Source: Anaerolineales bacterium (GTDB lineage Bacteria; Chloroflexota; Anaerolineae; Anaerolineales; DRMV01). From it: DNA of 8,064 nucleotides. This document shows, piece by piece, positions 6,793-8,064 of the stretch (position 1 is the stretch's first letter; each line of letters opens with the position of its first letter). The position numbers and the translations under genes were made by a program. The stretch spans positions 1 through 8,064 of the forward strand of contig JALXBY010000052.1 in the NCBI GenBank assembly GCA_026991215.1. Direction: 5' to 3'. The notes under the pieces were generated by a model. It did no database searches and was not told the DNA's origin. It saw only the letters and a list, made by a program, of their open reading frames with translations.

Positions 6793-7847
6793 GGGGCTTC
6801 CTCCGGGGCAGGGCCGGGCGCGGCCGGCGCGCGCGGCCTGCGGGGACGACGCAACAGCCCCACCAAAAAGGCCGCGCCCCAAACCCAGTGCATCAGCAAC
6901 ATGGCCAGGGGGACCCCCAAAGCCAGGCCCGGGTCCCGCCGTTTCCAGGCTTCCCGCACGCCGACGAGGGCCAGAACGCCCAGGTAACCGGCCAGTTGCA
7001 GGGCCAGAAGCCACCTGGCCCAGGGCCACACCAGCCCGGCTAAGGCCAGCACCACCAGCCCAAGGACGTAGAGCGGGGGCAACACCTGCCGCCAGCGCAG
7101 GGAGCCGGGGTAACGCCGCGCGACCTGGGCCTTCCAGTAGCCGTAGCGGGCATACTGGCGGGCCAGGGCCTGGAAGGTGGGCCGGGCGTAATACTCCGAA
7201 CGGATGCGCGGGTCCAGCCAGACCACGTACCCGGCCCGGCGCAGGCGGATGTTGAGTTCGTAGTCCTCGTTGGTCAGTAAGCCTTCGTCAAAGCCGCCGA
7301 CCCGCTGGAACACCTCCCGCGGGAAGGCCCCAAAAGGGACGGTATCCACGGCCGCGGCCGGTCGGTTCACCCGGCGATAGGGGGAATCGCCCATACCCAC
7401 GGGATGGGCCAGGGCCACCGCGATGCTCCGAGAGACCCAGGAGGCCGGTCGGGAGGGCCGAATCAGCCACACGCCGCCCACGTTGCCCACGTCGGGCCGA
7501 TGGGTCAACACGTCCACACAGCGCCGGATGTAGTCGGGGAAGGGCCGGCAGGGGGCGTCCAGCCGCACGATGTAGCGCCCCCGCGCGTGCCGCAGCCCCA
7601 GGTTGAGCGCGGCCGGGATGTGCCGGGCGGGGTTGGGAATCACCCGTAAGGGAAAGGGCACCCGGGCCTGCCACGCGGCCAGCACCTCCCGGGTGCCATC
7701 GGTGGAGCCGCCATCCATGACCAACACTTCCATGGCCTCGTGGGGGAAGTCCTGCGCTACCAGGGCCTGGAGCAAAAGGCCAATGGTCTCCCGCTCGTTG
7801 TAACAGGGCACCACAACGCTTACCAGGGGCTTTTGCCGCACGTGCAT
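6789..7847 (-). CDS. Family-2 glycosyltransferase, ExoA-like, with C-terminal membrane segments
   Basis: Inverting GT-A glycosyltransferase of family 2, most like the succinoglycan ExoA type, which adds a sugar to a lipid-linked polysaccharide intermediate on the cytoplasmic face. It is 352 residues. Motifs: VVVPCYNE at 11-18 (nucleotide-sugar binding), MDGGSTDGT at 44-52, RLDA at 95-98 where D97 sits at the metal-binding position, GGFDE at 184-188, and NEDYELNIRLRRAG at 193-206 with the probable catalytic acidic pair. Hydrophobic segments at about 256-274, 278-297 and 308-332 anchor the C-terminus, and the tail is Pro/Ala/Arg-rich. The ATG at 7847 has no recognisable Shine-Dalgarno upstream; a GTG at 7841 is an alternative but is no better supported. 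It is the first gene of the visible polysaccharide operon and overlaps the next gene by 4 nt (GTGA). Sugar donor and acceptor unknown. Confidence 0.9.
   Translation of the reverse strand: MHVRQKPLVSVVVPCYNERETIGLLLQALVAQDFPHEAMEVLVMDGGSTDGTREVLAAWQARVPFPLRVIPNPARHIPAALNLGLRHARGRYIVRLDAPCRPFPDYIRRCVDVLTHRPDVGNVGGVWLIRPSRPASWVSRSIAVALAHPVGMGDSPYRRVNRPAAAVDTVPFGAFPREVFQRVGGFDEGLLTNEDYELNIRLRRAGYVVWLDPRIRSEYYARPTFQALARQYARYGYWKAQVARRYPGSLRWRQVLPPLYVLGLVVLALAGLVWPWARWLLALQLAGYLGVLALVGVREAWKRRDPGLALGVPLAMLLMHWVWGAAFLVGLLRRPRRPRAPAAPGPAPEEAP
6797..6804 (-). promoter_or_regulatory. Ribosome binding site for the sugar transferase
   Basis: GGAGGAAG on the minus strand, inside the 3' end of the glycosyltransferase gene. 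The GGAGG core ends 7 nt before the GTG at 6792. This supports that GTG, rather than the ATG at 7029, as the start. Confidence 0.7.
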
Positions 7848-7863
7848 GGGGCACAGGTTTGTG

Positions 7864-7961
7864 GTCGGCGGTCAGCGGTCGGCGGTCAGCGGTCGGCAGT
7901 CGGCAGTCGGCGGTGCGCGGTCCGCTCATTGTTTTCCGCTAACTGCTGACTGCTGACTGCT
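7864..7961. repeat. Heptanucleotide array 3 with inverted arms, between hpf and the glycosyltransferase
   Basis: On the plus strand, nine in-phase units run from 7864 to 7926 (GTCGGCG, GTCAGCG, GTCGGCG, GTCAGCG, GTCGGCA twice, GTCGGCG, GTGCGCG, GTCCGCT). After a 10-nt T-rich gap (7927-7936) the orientation flips: 7937-7961 reads, on the minus strand, AGCA, GTCAGCA, GTCAGCA, GTTAGCG. The two halves form an imperfect inverted repeat with many G-U-type pairings. On the minus strand the array begins 8 nt after the hpf stop and ends 16 nt before the glycosyltransferase start. No convincing minus-strand promoter is seen in this gap. Confidence 0.9.
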
Positions 7962-7969
7962 CCCATCCA

Positions 7970-8064
7970 TCATCCCAGTTCCGGTTCGATGAGGCCGTAG
8001 GAACCGTCCCGCCGCTTGTACAGCACGTTGATTTGGTTGGTGCGGGCGTTGAAGAAGATGAAGA
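7970..8064 (-). CDS. hpf: Ribosome hibernation promoting factor, long form, C-terminal end only
   Basis: Only the last 30 codons and the TGA stop (7970-7972) are in the window; the gene runs off the right edge. They read F-I-F-F-N-A-R-T-N-Q-I-N-V-L-Y-K-R-R-D-G-S-Y-G-L-I-E-P-E-L-G. This matches the conserved end of the C-terminal dimerisation domain of long HPF (FxFxNaxTxxxNVxYxRxDGxYGLIEP). The long form pairs 70S ribosomes into inactive 100S dimers in slow growth. The fragment is short, but the conserved residues N-V-x-Y-x-R-x-D-G-x-Y-G-L-I-E-P are all present in order. A repeat array begins 8 nt after the stop. The N-terminal ribosome-binding domain cannot be assessed. Confidence 0.85.
   Translation of the reverse strand, partial: FIFFNARTNQINVLYKRRDGSYGLIEPELG

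Noticed and set aside
5308..6987. Long plus-strand reading frame opposite the sugar transferase
   Set aside because: It is the antisense shadow of a gene with clear catalytic motifs. The predicted protein is Gln/His/Gly-rich with no recognisable domain, a product of high-GC third positions.
6793..7029. Upstream extension of the sugar transferase to an ATG at 7029
   Set aside because: It would overlap the glycosyltransferase by 237 nt and add a Gly/Pro/Arg-rich leader; the GTG at 6792 has a good ribosome binding site and a typical GTGA overlap.

Overview
The window is GC-rich with a strong G/C bias at third codon positions, and it carries an ordinary bacterial gene set. The protein sequences (a family-5 solute-binding protein behind secG, the long-form HPF tail, the sugar transferase) and the short 7-nt repeat arrays fit a member of the Chloroflexota, perhaps Anaerolineae-like. 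That assignment is an inference from recall, not a search result.

Layout. Plus strand: the 3' part of a DinG-family iron-sulfur helicase (1-2069), a 233-nt intergenic region with a repeat array and an extended -10 promoter, then a secG / solute-binding-protein pair (2303-2527, 2534-4231). Minus strand: an envelope-polysaccharide operon read from right to left: an ExoA-like family-2 glycosyltransferase (7847-6789), a polyprenyl-phosphate sugar-1-phosphate transferase (6792-5347) and an NAD-dependent sugar epimerase/dehydratase (5345-4377). The operon is tightly packed, with one 4-nt overlap and one 1-nt gap. At the right edge is the last 30 codons of a minus-strand ribosome hibernation factor (hpf), 122 nt upstream of the glycosyltransferase.

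How the genes work together: the epimerase would interconvert a nucleotide sugar, the transferase would load the first sugar phosphate onto a lipid carrier, and the glycosyltransferase would extend the chain. SecG belongs to the Sec translocon, and the membrane-anchored solute-binding protein that follows it has no permease genes in this window.

The most unusual content is a family of degenerate 7-nt tandem repeats (core GTCGGCR / GTCAGCR, and a related GTCGATG-like form). An array lies at or within about 8 nt of every transcription-unit end in the window (after dinG, after the solute-binding protein, at the epimerase stop, after hpf) and is absent from the three intra-operon junctions. In each case the array begins with the GTC-type unit on the coding strand of the gene it follows. 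One array has entered the epimerase coding frame and supplies its last residues and its stop codon.
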